Assembly: GCA_033026295.1 (NCBI GenBank)
Contig: CM065185.1
Coordinates: forward strand, 6,882,001 to 6,946,000
DNA: 64,000 bases
Source: Channa striata
Taxonomy: Eukaryota > Chordata > Actinopteri > Anabantiformes > Channidae
Direction: 5' to 3'
The position numbers and the translations under genes are program-made. The notes under the pieces are model-generated. The model saw only the letters and a list, made by a program, of their open reading frames with translations, had not been told where the DNA came from and ran no database searches. Numbering within the stretch: position 1 is the first letter of the stretch; the number at the start of each line of letters is the position of its first letter. Shown piece after piece: positions 1-12,351 of the stretch.

Positions 1-671
1 AACAATGACATCCACAGTCTCATCTGTACAGGCATGAGCCATGACTCCAATGCATATATTTTGAGCTTGTTGTTTTCTCCCTGAAACTCAGTGTTAGGTT
101 GTAGTTTCAGGCTTAATTGTCTGCAATGGGCCTGTGGGAAAGTGAATCCGCTGCACAGAACATCAAGTGAGATCACATGCACGAATATACTTCATCCTTT
201 TCTCTGCTTGTGCAACATCACATGGATTTATTCTTGAATAAGGGAGCTGAATTCAAAGACTGTATTATCATACATTTATCACTTTGTGGCTCAGGTACGT
301 GGAGCAAAGTGTCTCTGTGGGAAAATGTTTGTTTTCTGGGCTGTCTGTGTATATCCTGCCCAGCATGTCCATGTACATGTGTTTATTTGATACTGTTATT
401 ATCTTTCTCTTTTCTACCTAGCAATTACTGATGGAGAGAAAAAACATTTTTTTTTGCTACTGCTTTTGAGTCTTCTCAGTGTGACCGGGTGCCTGGGGTC
501 TTGAAAATGATAGTAGGACTCAACATGGCTCCACAGACACACATGCACACCAATTTTATGTCCCCTTTCTGAGTGCCACTAGAGAAGAGGCAGTCTGCAG
601 CCAGCCGGCAGTTTACTCCTGAGACTGATTCTTGTTTAGCATTTAGATTGCCTTGATCAACCAACAGTTAG

Positions 672-673
<2 letters not shown>

Positions 674-703
<30 letters not shown>
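674..703. repeat. (TG)n microsatellite
   Basis: About 15 uninterrupted TG units. Open frames through it are artefacts. Confidence 0.97.
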
Positions 704-704
<1 letters not shown>

Positions 705-1497
705 ATGTACTATATATAAAGGTATCTCAAATGTATCTCTGTGCTTGTGTGAATGCACGTACCATGCATGCTTGTTTTTATGCCTTTTAATATGTGCAAC
801 TTTTGTGTGTCCATTTCTGCTTGTTTGTGTGTATATGTGCATGTGTGTGATGAGCCTTGTCTAATAGCCCTTGGTGAACACTCCAGGCCAAGGTTGCCAG
901 AGAGACTTACTGAGGCAGTGAGCAGGGGTCACACAAAGTTACACATCAATCTTTTAGAGGGAAGCCCACAACCATCAACACACACTAACCAGAATTTACC
1001 CTTGAAAAAAGTGCTCATGACATTTATCCAACTCCCAAAATACATGAACCGAAACTATTTAAACCATGACATTAAAAAACACACATATATATATTTGTCA
1101 AATTTGTGTTTGGTGTGACCACACCTCATATCCCTGATGTGTAGATGAATGCATTGCAGCCTTTTTCTGTTGTATAATTAATAGAGGATTTCAGAAAACA
1201 CATCATCAGTATTTAAGGAGGCGAGGTCTGAAAAAGGTTAATGGGATTCTGACTGTTAGTACTGACGTCACAGTGTGTGTGTGTGCTGAACAATTATAAT
1301 CACATCAATTGTGATTAAGTTTGTCCAACACCAACTGCATGATGTTTCCAAGTACATAACTTTGCATTTGTTGCAGTAATAGTTAGTGTACATGCGTGTA
1401 TCCACGTGCATGTGAGTGCCACTGTCTCTCACCTCTCTTGAACCCTGAGTTCAAACAGAGTTCACTACTCTACACTACTTAATGTGTGTGTTGGGCA

Positions 1498-1556
1498 AGA
1501 GAGAGAGAGAGAGAGAGAGAACCAGACAAAGAGTGTGTGTGTGTGTGTGTGTGTGT
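1498..1556. repeat. (GA)n and (GT)n microsatellites
   Basis: A GA run at 1498-1520 and a GT run at 1533-1556 are separated by 12 bases. A third (TG)n tract follows at 1638-1659. Confidence 0.97.
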
Positions 1557-2449
1557 CTCCTCACTTCTCTGCCTCGAGTCTCCCCAAAAGCCACTTACAT
1601 GCTCACAAAGTTATGATTCTGTGGAGAGAGACAATTAGTGTGTGTGTGTGTGTGTGTGTTCACGTGTGTATTCATGCCTTTATGTGTCCGGCCTCTGACG
1701 ACTCGGCGTGTGTTCAGTGAGGTTGCTGGCCCTGTGCGTCTGTTATAAAGCCCGCTGTGACATTAAAGCTTCAGTTCTTTTTCCTGCTATTGAATGGGTG
1801 AAAGATGTGTGGTCTTTGACAAACGACATTCACTTCCCTGTTCCACGACAGCAGCATTGGACCTGCTAACTACGCAGAAATCACCCACCTCCCCTCCTCC
1901 TTCATGTAATGTTTTGCCATTGGGGAAAGAGGAGGTGCGATAACACTTTCTGGCAGAGCGACACAGAAAAGGTGGGGATAATGCGTTTACTGTGTGTGCG
2001 CACGTGTGTATTGGCCTTAAATAATTCAGCCCAGAGGTGATGTGCTGGTAATGGTGCCCCAAACGTTCCCTTTCCCTCAGAAAAACCACATTTAACCACA
2101 GTCACACAGACGCACACCTGTTGTGGTCTATGGGGAGACAGACAGTGTGTGCTGATGTGTGCGTGACGGCAGCAGCGCGCAGACAGGATGGAGAGCTGAA
2201 GCAGATTTGACAGGCTGTCCCAGGCACTGACGCTACAAATGGCTGCCTGGATGGAAATATCTTCATCATCCCAAACAAATAGGCTGTCACTCAGCCCTCC
2301 ACATCTCCTGTTGACTGAGTGCCATCGTTTCTCTCTTGCTGTGTTTTTTTTTTTGCCCACACTTTTTGTTGATGTCATATCTTCTTTTTGTTCCTGTTCT
2401 AAAGTCGTCTTCCTTTTCCTTCATATGAAGTTTTCAAAAACTGTCTTAT

Positions 2450-2451
<2 letters not shown>

Positions 2452-2486
<35 letters not shown>
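2452..2486. repeat. (GT)n microsatellite
   Basis: Seventeen uninterrupted units. Confidence 0.97.
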
Positions 2487-2489
<3 letters not shown>

Positions 2490-2957
2490 GAGATCATAAA
2501 TGAGGCTGACGCTTGGCCTTTGTTTGAAATATGAAACTGCTCTCAGCTGTATAATATTACAGCAATAGAACAGCAATCAGACATTAATTGAATCTGGGTT
2601 ATGACTTTTCTGTGTTCTCCCTCAGCTGAGTGTCTCTCTTGCTTTCCGTCAGTGTCTTTCTTCCACCCTTTCTTCTTTTAACTCCCAATTTCTCATTAAT
2701 TCTGTTACCCTAAAGTAACCTACTGTTTTCTCTCAATGCATTTTTCCAATGTATGTATGCATATTTGTAATTTTTGCAACATGCTTTATCTTCTCCCACT
2801 CTCTTTTTATGCTGCTCACTGATGCCACACAGTCCAGCAGGATCCCCTCTCCGCTTCATTAAAAGGCCTTCTTGTGAAATGTCACCATCTTAACTAGACG
2901 CTGACGTGTGGCACCGGCTTTAGAACCTTCTATGAGTACTGCATATTAGTGCAACAG

Positions 2958-3006
2958 ACAACACGGTGGGACACTCACACCCCGTGTGTTTGTCCCACCG
3001 TGTTGT
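2958..3006. repeat. Perfect 16-bp inverted repeat (hairpin)
   Basis: Arms ACAACACGGTGGGACA (2958-2973) and its exact reverse complement (2991-3006) flank a 17-base spacer. The spacer itself contains a weaker CACAC...GTGTG pairing. The origin is unknown; it may be a transposon remnant. Confidence 0.85.
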
Positions 3007-3331
3007 ATGTTCCTTTGTACCTGTCTGTCTGAGGAGAAGCTTAAAATGATATAAGAATAAGGAAGAAGTCCACATTTGCTGGGTAGCATGGAATAATTAA
3101 TAGTTCAGATTTGATATGAAGTTGGAATGAGGGTGAGGTAAGCTTTTAGTTAAGATGAAACTTTTGGTGGAGGCCATTAAAGTCAGTTTTAGTTGTGAGG
3201 GAATGAATGCATTCACTGAGTTTCCTCATAAGACTAAGATGGTACATGTGCTTCCCCTTCTTCACGAAATGCAAGACTATCTATCCAGCCTGACCTTTTC
3301 CTTAATTGCTGGGTTTGGGTTCTGTCTCTGC

Positions 3332-3363
3332 TCATTTCAGGGACACCGGTCTCCCTGAAATGA
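3332..3363. repeat. 32-bp quasi-palindrome
   Basis: Arms TCATTTCAGGGA and TCCCTGAAATGA are exact reverse complements. They surround CACCGGTC, whose centre ACCGGT is itself palindromic, so only one symmetric pair (C/C) fails to match. Confidence 0.85.
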
Positions 3364-4703
3364 CTACTGACTCCCAGTTGTCTCCGGCAAAACCTCGGCT
3401 TACCTGCAACAGCAGACAACCCACAGACCCACATTTTGGAAATGCACAAAATAAACCCAGAGGTGCAAAAACATGTACTATGTGTGCATCAGCTGTTGCC
3501 AGGGAAACCAGAAAGTGAGGCAATTTGTTCTTCAGTGTCAAGGTCATATGAAAGGACACACAGCGTAGCCATGTGTTTGCAGGGTTTGATGTTGGCTTTC
3601 TCTCCTTCCGGTCACAGACAACCTTCAGTGCTCTTTATTAAGCCTTTGTTCTACATTCACACACTCATTGTCTCTGTTATCTTCCCATCTACACTTTTCA
3701 ACTTCGACAACTGCAGGAAGCAGCTCAGATCAGTTTTATTGATCCCACACGGCACAATTGTTTAGAGTTGGTCTTTCTTTAGAAGGTTTCTCATGGCCGT
3801 CAGAGGGATTTTGCCACAGTCTCACTGCTGGACTTCCAGACTGCAAAAGTTCCCTCCATATGAGCCCAACGTGTCCTATTTACATCTTGGGTTTTGTTTA
3901 GATTCAGTGAGATGTTTGAAAAAATGAGCTTTAGCGCTGTGGGTAACGTCCAACTATTTTATTAATATCAGAAGTCAAATGGACAAACTGCAGCGGGTTA
4001 CACACATTTTCCACCACCTCAATGACTTACTGTAGCAGATATGCCCTTCCATACAAAAACAGTGAATGCCCAGTTTGTGTAATTTTATTATCTTACACTT
4101 CACAGACGCGATTATTGACTGTTAAATTTAGCTTCCAACTTGTTTAAATGAACCATATAGCAAAAAAACTATAAGATCAAAAAAGGCTGCAAAGAATGGG
4201 CCACGTCGCCTAAACCGACAGAGTTTATCTGGAGGTGATTTACAGCATGCAGTTTTTTCATTATTCAGTTTCTTGAAATATTTGGGTTGGCGTTCTGCTG
4301 ATTCTTGCCTTTCTGTGGAAGAGAATTAGGGGAAACATTTTCCAAATGTTGCCCGGAGGAGCCAGTAGTAATCTCTTCGTCAGCTACTCTGATACTGCGA
4401 GAAAGAATGCGTGTACTAAAAACAAATTAGCAGACTAGTGGAAGAACTCAAGACGAAGGATCGAAATTTGGTAAGCGTGACAGAGTGATAGCTGATGGCG
4501 AGCAAGTGAAAATGGTCAGTTCAATCAGATGTAAAAAGACAACAGTTCAGGTTACTTCATTCTTAATTTCTTTTCCTGTGCTCCTTCATTCATTATTCCA
4601 TGCCTTTGGCTGCTATCTCTACTTTCTTTCCTCTATTATCCTTTTGGTTTCAATTTCAAGAGCCAACTGCTTCCTTCTTCCCACCATCTAATAAAGCAAG
4701 CCT

Positions 4704-4845
4704 TAGGCTAGGCCCACACTACAGGATAATTGGGCTGATCTGGGGTCCAATTTGCAACTTCCGACAATTGGGTGGGCGTTCACATCTTGAGGCTGGTCAG
4801 AACCGATTATCGGCCCAAATTATCCTGTAGTGAGATGGGTTTTGC
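4704..4845. mobile_element. Short inverted-repeat element, probable MITE
   Basis: The left arm CTACAGGATAATTGGGC (4719-4735) is matched in reverse complement at 4813-4830 with a single extra base. Weaker complementarity extends outward (cacact versus agtgagatg). The element is about 110-140 bp with no coding capacity and resembles palindromic hAT/Angel-type MITEs of fish. The family assignment is a guess. Confidence 0.5.
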
Positions 4846-7085
4846 AGACATGATCTTAAGAGTTCCCGACTGGCTCAGAGTCGCTCCGCTGTTGAATCAT
4901 ATATATCAAACTTGTTTTATATTTAATAATTTAAATCCTGCTTTGTGATAGAAAAAGTGATGGAAAATGAGCAAACACCAGCAACGATGGAAGCGCACTA
5001 ACCACCAATCGGCTCCAGATGTTGCGTATTGTAACAGCAGCTTTGAGACTAATAATAAAACTTGATTTCCAGTTCAAAACATGCGGGCAGTTATATGCCA
5101 TGCACATTCCGTCTTTTTGGACATGATGTCATCTACTGTTTTCATTTTTTTCTCCCCTCTCATTTATCAGTTAAATACAGGCCATGCAAATGATCACAAC
5201 ACTCTGCCTCCAAGTTCCTTGATTGCCAATCTAGTCTTGTATCTTTGCCAGTACTCTGTGTGCCTTTTTAAGATTAAAATATTAAACATTGGGTAATCTG
5301 TCTTTATATTTGTCCCCCACGTTTTTTAAAATTACTGAAGATTTGAAACACATGCTTGTGTTGCACCAGGCCTTCAAGTACCACTGTTGGCCTCACGGGA
5401 GCCAGTCACTAATCTACTCACTCTTTATTAACCCTGTTAACGTCACCTGTCGCATGCCACCCTCAGCTTCGGCTCTGATGGCAGCATTGAAGCGGCAGCG
5501 CCCTGCCAAGCTGCGGTGTGGCATTGCTGACTGATTATGGAGTTCATGTGATTAACCACAGATGGAGTCTCTGCCAAAAATGTAATTTGGGTTTTATCAA
5601 TAATGTTTTGTTATCATAAATTATCATCTCCCCACTGAAATAAAACCCAGGTAATTCTGAATTATGTGGTTGACTTAAATCTGAATATTGACGTTTGAGT
5701 TGAAGTAACGGCTCACTGGTAATTTGACTAAAATGTGGTCTCAGAGCTTCTGTACGCTGACATATTGCCCGAGCTTTGGTTCGGTGCCCTAAATGAGCAT
5801 TTCAGCACCGCCAACTTACCTGGGCTGTGTTCACTATCTCCTCTCTCCCTCTTTCTCTGTGTAGCTGACAGTCTAATTGTCATGTGGGCAGCCTTTGCCG
5901 CATGGATTTAGTGTCGCGCTTGCCTTAATTTAATTGAAAAGCTGCAGAAAGGAAGGAGGAGGGAAAGAAGGGAGGGGATGAAAAACAGATAAATAAAAAG
6001 TGGAACCAATCTTTGCCGGGTGCGCAGAGCGGTAAAATGGCTGTGTGCGGTGAATAATGCATGGGGGAGATGGATAGGTCTGCGTGCTTAGAGCCCAGGA
6101 CTGCTGGCGCTTCATTACAGAGACGTTTGTATGCTGATGCTGTGATGCAGGCTCCTTCGCTCTGTGACATAGAGGTGGCTGCAGAGGTACCACCTCCCGA
6201 AGCGATCTCATATTTTGTCTTTCATTTTCTCTTTTAAGCTCTTTCTCTATCTCTCTTCTTTTGTAAATTTTTAATGCTTCAACTCCCAACACCCCCTTCC
6301 CTCTCATCCATCTCTATTCGTCCCCTGATTTGTATGTTGAGGTGGCACAGCACAAGGGCAGATGTTGTTTAAGTGTCCCTACTCTTGCAAGCAACACATT
6401 CACACTCATACCCGGCATCTCACAGAGCTAGTTTACATGACCGGCATCCTCTGACAAGAGACACAATTTCTGTGCTTGACCTTTGACCTATGCTGCACCT
6501 GTCCTGCCTGTTCTGCAGGTGTCACAGTAAAAGTGATCTCTGCCATTACAATTCCTTTCATTTAGAATTCCAAAACCAATACTTGATAATAGTTTATTCT
6601 GAGCTTAAACCTTCTGATTGTACTGCACTCTGACTTTGTGATTTGTACTCTTTCGTTAATATTGTTTAGGGTGATTAAAGAAAATAATTGCAGACTGCTT
6701 CAAAGTTCCTTTATGGCTCCTGTGACAGGAGTTACTAATAGTGTTAAGTTAAATGGGAATGCTTTGGACATGGCTGCAAGAACAGTTTGTTTTCAAACGG
6801 GTATTTCGTAAAGGTCAAATCATATGTTCACAAAAGGGGAAAATAAGAAAAGATCAGATCAGCCTCCCCACTGTATAAATACAAAGAGGCTCACTCATAT
6901 TATAAATTTGCTTGCTGCCTTCAATGTGAGCAGGGCACAATAAAATCATAAGGATACTGCCCAGTGTCAAAAAACTTTGCATCAGTATATAAAGTCTATG
7001 GTCAGAACTCATGTCTCAAATTAATAACCCAAAACATAGAACAGTTTTTCAAGTCTCAGAAAAGAAGACTCAAAAAAACCTTTAT
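4846..7085. other. Non-coding stretch, low repeat content
   Basis: No exon is recognised. The part at 5430-6200 has balanced composition, few repeats and several TAATT phrases, so it is a reasonable place to test for conserved non-coding sequence. The open frames on the minus strand at 5925-6307 come from purine/pyrimidine-rich DNA. Confidence 0.6.
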
Positions 7086-7180
7086 CACGTTTATTATGTT
7101 GTTGTTGCAACATAATAAACGTGTTATATTTATATAAATATTTTTAATCGCTCAACACTTTATGTTGAGTGATAAAAAAT
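7086..7180. repeat. Two adjacent hairpins in AT-rich sequence
   Basis: The first is a perfect 16-bp pair (CACGTTTATTATGTTG at 7086-7101, complement at 7108-7123) with loop TTGTTG. The second has arms ATTTTTAATCGCTCAAC (7140-7156) and GTTGAGTGATAAAAAAT (7164-7180) with two mismatches. Side-by-side hairpins suggest a mobile-element remnant. Confidence 0.75.
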
Positions 7181-10100
7181 ATTCTGTTCATTTTTTGGCC
7201 TATGCATGTCTTTTTTGTTCAATATAGAGTAAAGACACAGATTATCTACAATAAAATATAAAATAGTTTGAACGGCACTGTAATCCATGTCAGTGTATTT
7301 TAACTCCCAGTGGAGAACCGGGCATACATACAGGCGTGGCTGCTTTAGGATTTATCTTCTACCAATATACAGTATTTTCTATTGTATTAAGGAAACATGA
7401 GAGGATTTGGCATCACATGAGTAAGTTCTTCATCTTCTCACCTTGGCGAAGGTCGATACAGGCGTAGCAAGACACTCCACACATGCTGGCTCACGTTACT
7501 GTGCAGGTCAGTGTTTGTACAGCATCAGCATAATATTCTAGTAACACTTTGACTTATGTAAACTATTAAGATTACAGAGGTAACCACAGAGGCACATGCT
7601 CTATTTCTGTTTTCAATAATGGGACTGGCAGGACTCAGCAGGGGTTTCTGTGTGTTTGTCAGACAAACAAAGAAAACAACCCGCAGTGCCCCCACCCCGG
7701 AGATGTCTGCAGTTAAAACACAGGAGACGGGTGAGATTGTGTCAGTGTTTTCATATGAAAGATCCCCCACCGCACCTTGCTGTGCTTACATGAAAGGAAA
7801 TTCCGAGGAGCTAAATGCAAATTTAGTGAAGAATGTGGCTTTATTTCCAACTCCGATCACAGGGTATGTTGCTTTTAATCATCACGGGAGCTGAATAAGA
7901 TGGTGAAGCTGTCAACAGATGAAAGAATAGAGTTTTTTTTTTCCCCCCAGCTGTTTTTCTGGAAGCACAGCTACCGTGCACCGTTTCTCCAAGCATGACA
8001 TCAACAACACGGACAGACTTGAGGTGGTAACTCTGCCCTAAAAGACACATTGAATATAGAATCAAGTTCTTTCCTGCGATGGCATCAAAAACTCCTGTGA
8101 AGTTCTCAGTGTGTTATGTTGCAGCAGCAGGTCTCTGGAAAACCAGGCCTACGGTGCGTCGGCATCCTCTAATGTATTCCATTTCATTATATTCAACCTC
8201 CCAGCCTGCTCTCATCAGTGGATCAGGAGTGTGCCGTCTCGCAGGCACACCGAGATATAATTACTTTCCAACACACGAAGAACAGAGAGAGCGGCAAAAA
8301 GACAGAGAAAGGATAAAGGAATGAACAATGAAGTTTAATTATGCTTTATGGCAACAATTATAGAATGAAAACAGAAAGTCAATAGGCAGAAACATTGTCT
8401 CATTTTCTCTGCTGAGGTGTGGGGGGTTTTGAAAAAGGCCCGTGGCACATCAAAACAAGAAACCGTGAAGAGGAGAGCGAACAAAAAAGGGAGATTATGC
8501 CTGATCATGTTTAAGAGAGAAAAGGTGCAAGTGAAAATTCTTCCCCAATTTTTCCCCTCTCACGCAAGCTTGATGTACTACTTCATTAACTGCAACCTTT
8601 GCAAGTAATTAAGCAGCGGTAATGCAGTCCACTTGTTCTCTCTTCACCTTGATAATTGTAGATATATAGTTGTGCCCTGCTTTTCGTGTTTGGAGGTCAA
8701 TGAGGACAAGAGGTGGCGTTCAAGGAGCTCAGCATGCAGCGACAAACTCAGCCTGCCATTTAGTTTCCTGTGAGTATCAGGACCAGTCGGATTAGAAGTC
8801 TGATTATCACGCCTCATTGCCAGCTATGCCCCTCCACAAACACACACACACACACAGCCAATGCATTCCCATACAGACAAACACGCGCTCAATCAAGGAC
8901 AAATTAATTAAAGGGAACAGTCTAATTAGTGTCATTAAGGAAGGAATAATAGAGAGGGACAAGAACTGAGGCAAGCTGTCATTGTGTTTACAGACACACA
9001 CACACATACACACACGCGTTTGGAAAACCATATCACTAGCTGCTCATCGAAGTCAAAAAGAATAACACATCAATTTGTTTGGGAGGTTTTAATGATGTTG
9101 AATCAATATTTCACTGTTGCACATTTTACATGAAACACAGCTGGCCTTCCTTTTACTCGTTTTTATACTCTCTCTTTTTCCCCCAGTTATAAAGGAGCAG
9201 ACAAAAGTGGACACAGCTGAGTTGCCACGAGCAACAAGCCCCTCTCGGTAACCCGGAGTTACTGATTTGCAAAACCTGCCTAGGGTGAACTGTCGAAGAT
9301 GGGAACCAAGGAGCCAATCATTACCTGGTTCAAACACACTCAGACACACAAATATGTTCATGATTGCAAAAGAATACACATCAATACAAGCGCACACACG
9401 CAACCTGGCTGGGGTTACAAGAGCCAGAATTTATAAGGAAGTTAGTGCTGGGATACCCTGTAGCAGAAAACCTTTGAACACTCTCCTTTTTCTTTTCCAC
9501 TTGTACTCCCTCTCAAATACTCAAGGCTCAGAAAAACAGAACATCACACTCGCACCTCCACACACACCTAATTTTATGCTGGAGGCTGCATAAATATGAA
9601 TCAGGGGTGACAATGGCGTGCAGTGTGGAGCCCTATGCATCCTATTTTCATCATTTACCTTAGGCTAAATGGATTTGGAACACTGTTGGATGGCTCACCT
9701 CTCGCACTGGTTTGCCTACTTAAACGTGAAAAATGGTACAGTTCCAAACTCGACCTTGCTTACTTTCTTTTTTTTTCCCTTCTCCCACACTCACCTCCGC
9801 TCCAGCGCTCACTGCTAGGGGCTCAAGGACTCTTTGTCAAAAGTGAACCCAGAAATGTAGAGGTTTACATACAATAATACACATTCACACTAATGGAGCT
9901 GGACGACACTGCACCCTCAAATTAAGGACAAGCAGCTGCCAGACAGTAAATTTTTCTTTTAATTTTGAATTTAATTTTTTATTTTAAGTTTTAATTTTAC
10001 AGTTAAACATTTTTTAATTGAAGAGAAGATCAAACCTGTTGGCAGTCATGACATGTGTAAGTGCTGCTTCACTCAAATCACCACGAACATGTTTGATATT

Positions 10101-10325
10101 CTACCTTCAGTGTTTTATAGCCCCACAGATTTATGCCTTCACCCCAGTACAGTGGATTTTAATGCAGTTTTATTAGTGGTGCATGGGGCATTGAAACTAC
10201 CATTAAAAATGCTCAGTTTGTGTTTTTTTAAAGCCAGTGTCTGGGTTCAGTTTACACTGACCTAAGACAGTAGGTTCAGTGGATTGTCAGGAATGTCAAA
10301 TATAATGTTTTATCCCTGTGTCAAC
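7181..10325. other. Non-coding stretch
   Basis: No exon is recognised. It contains short (CA)n tracts near 8840 and 8996, a homeodomain-motif cluster at 8895-8945 and an AT-rich patch at 9950-10020. Confidence 0.65.
8895..8945. promoter_or_regulatory. Cluster of homeodomain-type TAATTA motifs
   Basis: AAATTAATTAAAG, CTAATTAG and TCATTAAGG fall within 50 bases, flanked by non-repetitive sequence. Such clusters occur in developmental enhancers but also by chance in AT-rich DNA. Confidence 0.2.
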
Positions 10326-10581
10326 CAGTGTTGGGCCTTAACCTAATACTAGTTATTACAAGTTACTGGGATATTATTAGTCACAGTAAGGACTAGTGTA
10401 AAAAGCTACAAATAGAATTCCAGTAAAAATAATATTACAGCCACTTTAACCGAACCAGAACAAGTAACGCAACAAGCTGCTTTTGACAGGGAGTCATAGG
10501 TGAAGTGATAATATACATTTTGAAAAGAGTATCAAGTAATGAGTAATATATTACACTTTTGGAGAACTGAGTGCAACACTG
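10326..10581. mobile_element. hAT-like MITE, 256 bp
   Basis: The ends are inverted: CAGTGTTGGGCC on the left and TGCAACACTG on the right. Flanking 8-mers gtgtcaac and ttgtcgac agree at six of eight positions, compatible with a worn hAT target duplication. The inside is rich in AAGTAAC/AGTTACT/GTAAT phrases and has no coding capacity. Elements of this look are abundant in teleosts. The copy appears old, since the termini no longer match perfectly. Confidence 0.6.
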
Positions 10582-12179
10582 TTGTCGACATAATGCAAGT
10601 GGCTGCATTTATGGTTTTAGGTTGCTTAAAGTGCCAGTGAGACAGAAATCAAATTATGCCAGAAGGCCAGATTGAATATTAGATGGGAGACCAGACAGTG
10701 GTTTCTAATACAACAAGTCAGGATTTTACAGCTCTGGAAAGTTACCAGGTTGTCATTTGTATTGACTGACATTGTGACGAAAGTAACTCAAGAAAAATTG
10801 ACTGTTGACTGTGAACTTGTTCAGCAATGTACCAGAAATGTGTAATTTCATTTATTGTTATTGCCCATCACAGCTGCCTGCTTGGATGACTTCTAGTAAA
10901 AGCTGAGCAAGGTTAAAGGTTTTTGGTTCTTCTGTTAAAGAGTCTGGCTGCACTTGTAATGGTTCTGCAAATAAGTATTGTTTGCTGTGTGCCCAAATGA
11001 ATCTCAGCCAGACGAGGCAGCAGAAATACCACAGACAGAGAGAGAGAGAGATAACATCTCGTGGGCAAATAAAATCAAACTCTACCAGATGAAATGAGTA
11101 AGAAAATATTTTCTTCTAATTTGGGTAAACTGATCATCTCCTTCTCCTTCAGTCCCTCCTGATGGCAACTTGTTTATCCATTATTGATATTCTGACTGGG
11201 CTTTCTTCCCGCCCCCTGTCGCCCCACTTTTCTTCAGCCTGCCCTACTTCACCAGCGTCCTCACGAGACACTCACACACACGCATAGATACACAAGTTTA
11301 TGTGAGACAAAAGTTGCCATAACCCCAAGTGTTTATGAAGTGTGTGTGTGTGTGTGTGTTCAACTCAGTGAGACAGAAAGAGAGACTAAGTAAGAGTCCA
11401 CACACAGCAAGAGGAAGGTAACTATATTTAGATCCATATAAGAGACTGTTCCCAGCATCCAACTGTGCATACACAGGGATCAGCAATGCATTAGTCTCCC
11501 TGGCTCTCAGTAATCGACTACACTGCTCTGTGCGACTGTCTGCGTACCTGCGTGTACATCAGCTTTTCAGAAAACATTTGTCATACGTTTATTTCCTCAT
11601 ACTATAGATCTCTTCTCCTTCTTTTTTCCTGAGACTCCTGAGTTTGTAGGTGGTAAAACATAAAACAAGTTTTTAATGAGGTTTTTGTCCTTCACTGTCT
11701 TAAATCCAGTAAGCGTCGGTTTATATATTGTTAAGTTGGTCCTGCTTGCATCTCGTATTTAAGCATGTGTATACATGTGTAGTGTGTGTATGTATAGTTT
11801 ATGAGGCTCAGGGGGCTGGAGCCTACATAATAACAGTTACTGCACATACAGGATAGTGACTTACACACACACACAGTTTGATAGCTTTAAAATGCAGACT
11901 GTGGAGTGTATTAGTGTGTGATCCTTCGAAGAGAAAGTATGACAACGTATGTTGTGCTTGGAGCAAAGGTTTGTGTGGTTGATGCTCGACTATGCTGTGC
12001 TGGGCCCTCGCAGTAGGAGGCTGTTTCGAAGACGTTATCAAATAAGATTTCTCATCTGCCACTTTTCTTTAGCACCAGAGTGGCTTAAAGCTCTGCTGAA
12101 TTCTCTCCCACTTCATTATGTTCATTATGTACGAGGATTTTGTGGTCACATATGGGAATGTGTTCATTTGTCTCAGCCT

Positions 12180-12209
12180 TTCTCCTTGAAAGTCCTCTTT
12201 CAAGGAGAA
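12180..12209. repeat. Perfect 13-bp inverted repeat with 4-base loop
   Basis: TTCTCCTTGAAAG (12180-12192), loop TCCT, CTTTCAAGGAGAA (12197-12209). GAA/TTC spacing in the arms loosely recalls heat-shock elements, but there is no gene nearby to regulate. Confidence 0.8.
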
Positions 12210-12318
12210 CAAACACGCATGTTTGTTCATTTGTGTAAGTCACATGACTATGCACTCATGTGCATGTCTGCCCAGGAGCATATGCATCTTTATGTGTCAT
12301 TTTCCAAGTTATTTTCCT

Positions 12319-12351
12319 GTGTGTGTGTGTGTGTGTGTGCGTGTGTGTGTG
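12319..12351. repeat. (GT)n microsatellite
   Basis: About 16 units with one GC interruption. A similar tract lies at 12921-12951. Confidence 0.95.

Larger units (their letters stand above)
1..4703. other. Non-coding stretch with microsatellites and two palindromes
   Basis: No open frame resembles a known protein and no exon could be assembled. Apart from the CA/TG tracts and the inverted repeats listed, nothing is recognised. Confidence 0.7.

Noticed and set aside
2958..3006. microRNA precursor
   Set aside because: The hairpin is only 49 bases with short arms; known precursors are longer, and no mature-sequence evidence is available.
5930..6307. 125-codon minus-strand frame
   Set aside because: Generated by purine-rich plus-strand sequence; no similarity recognised.
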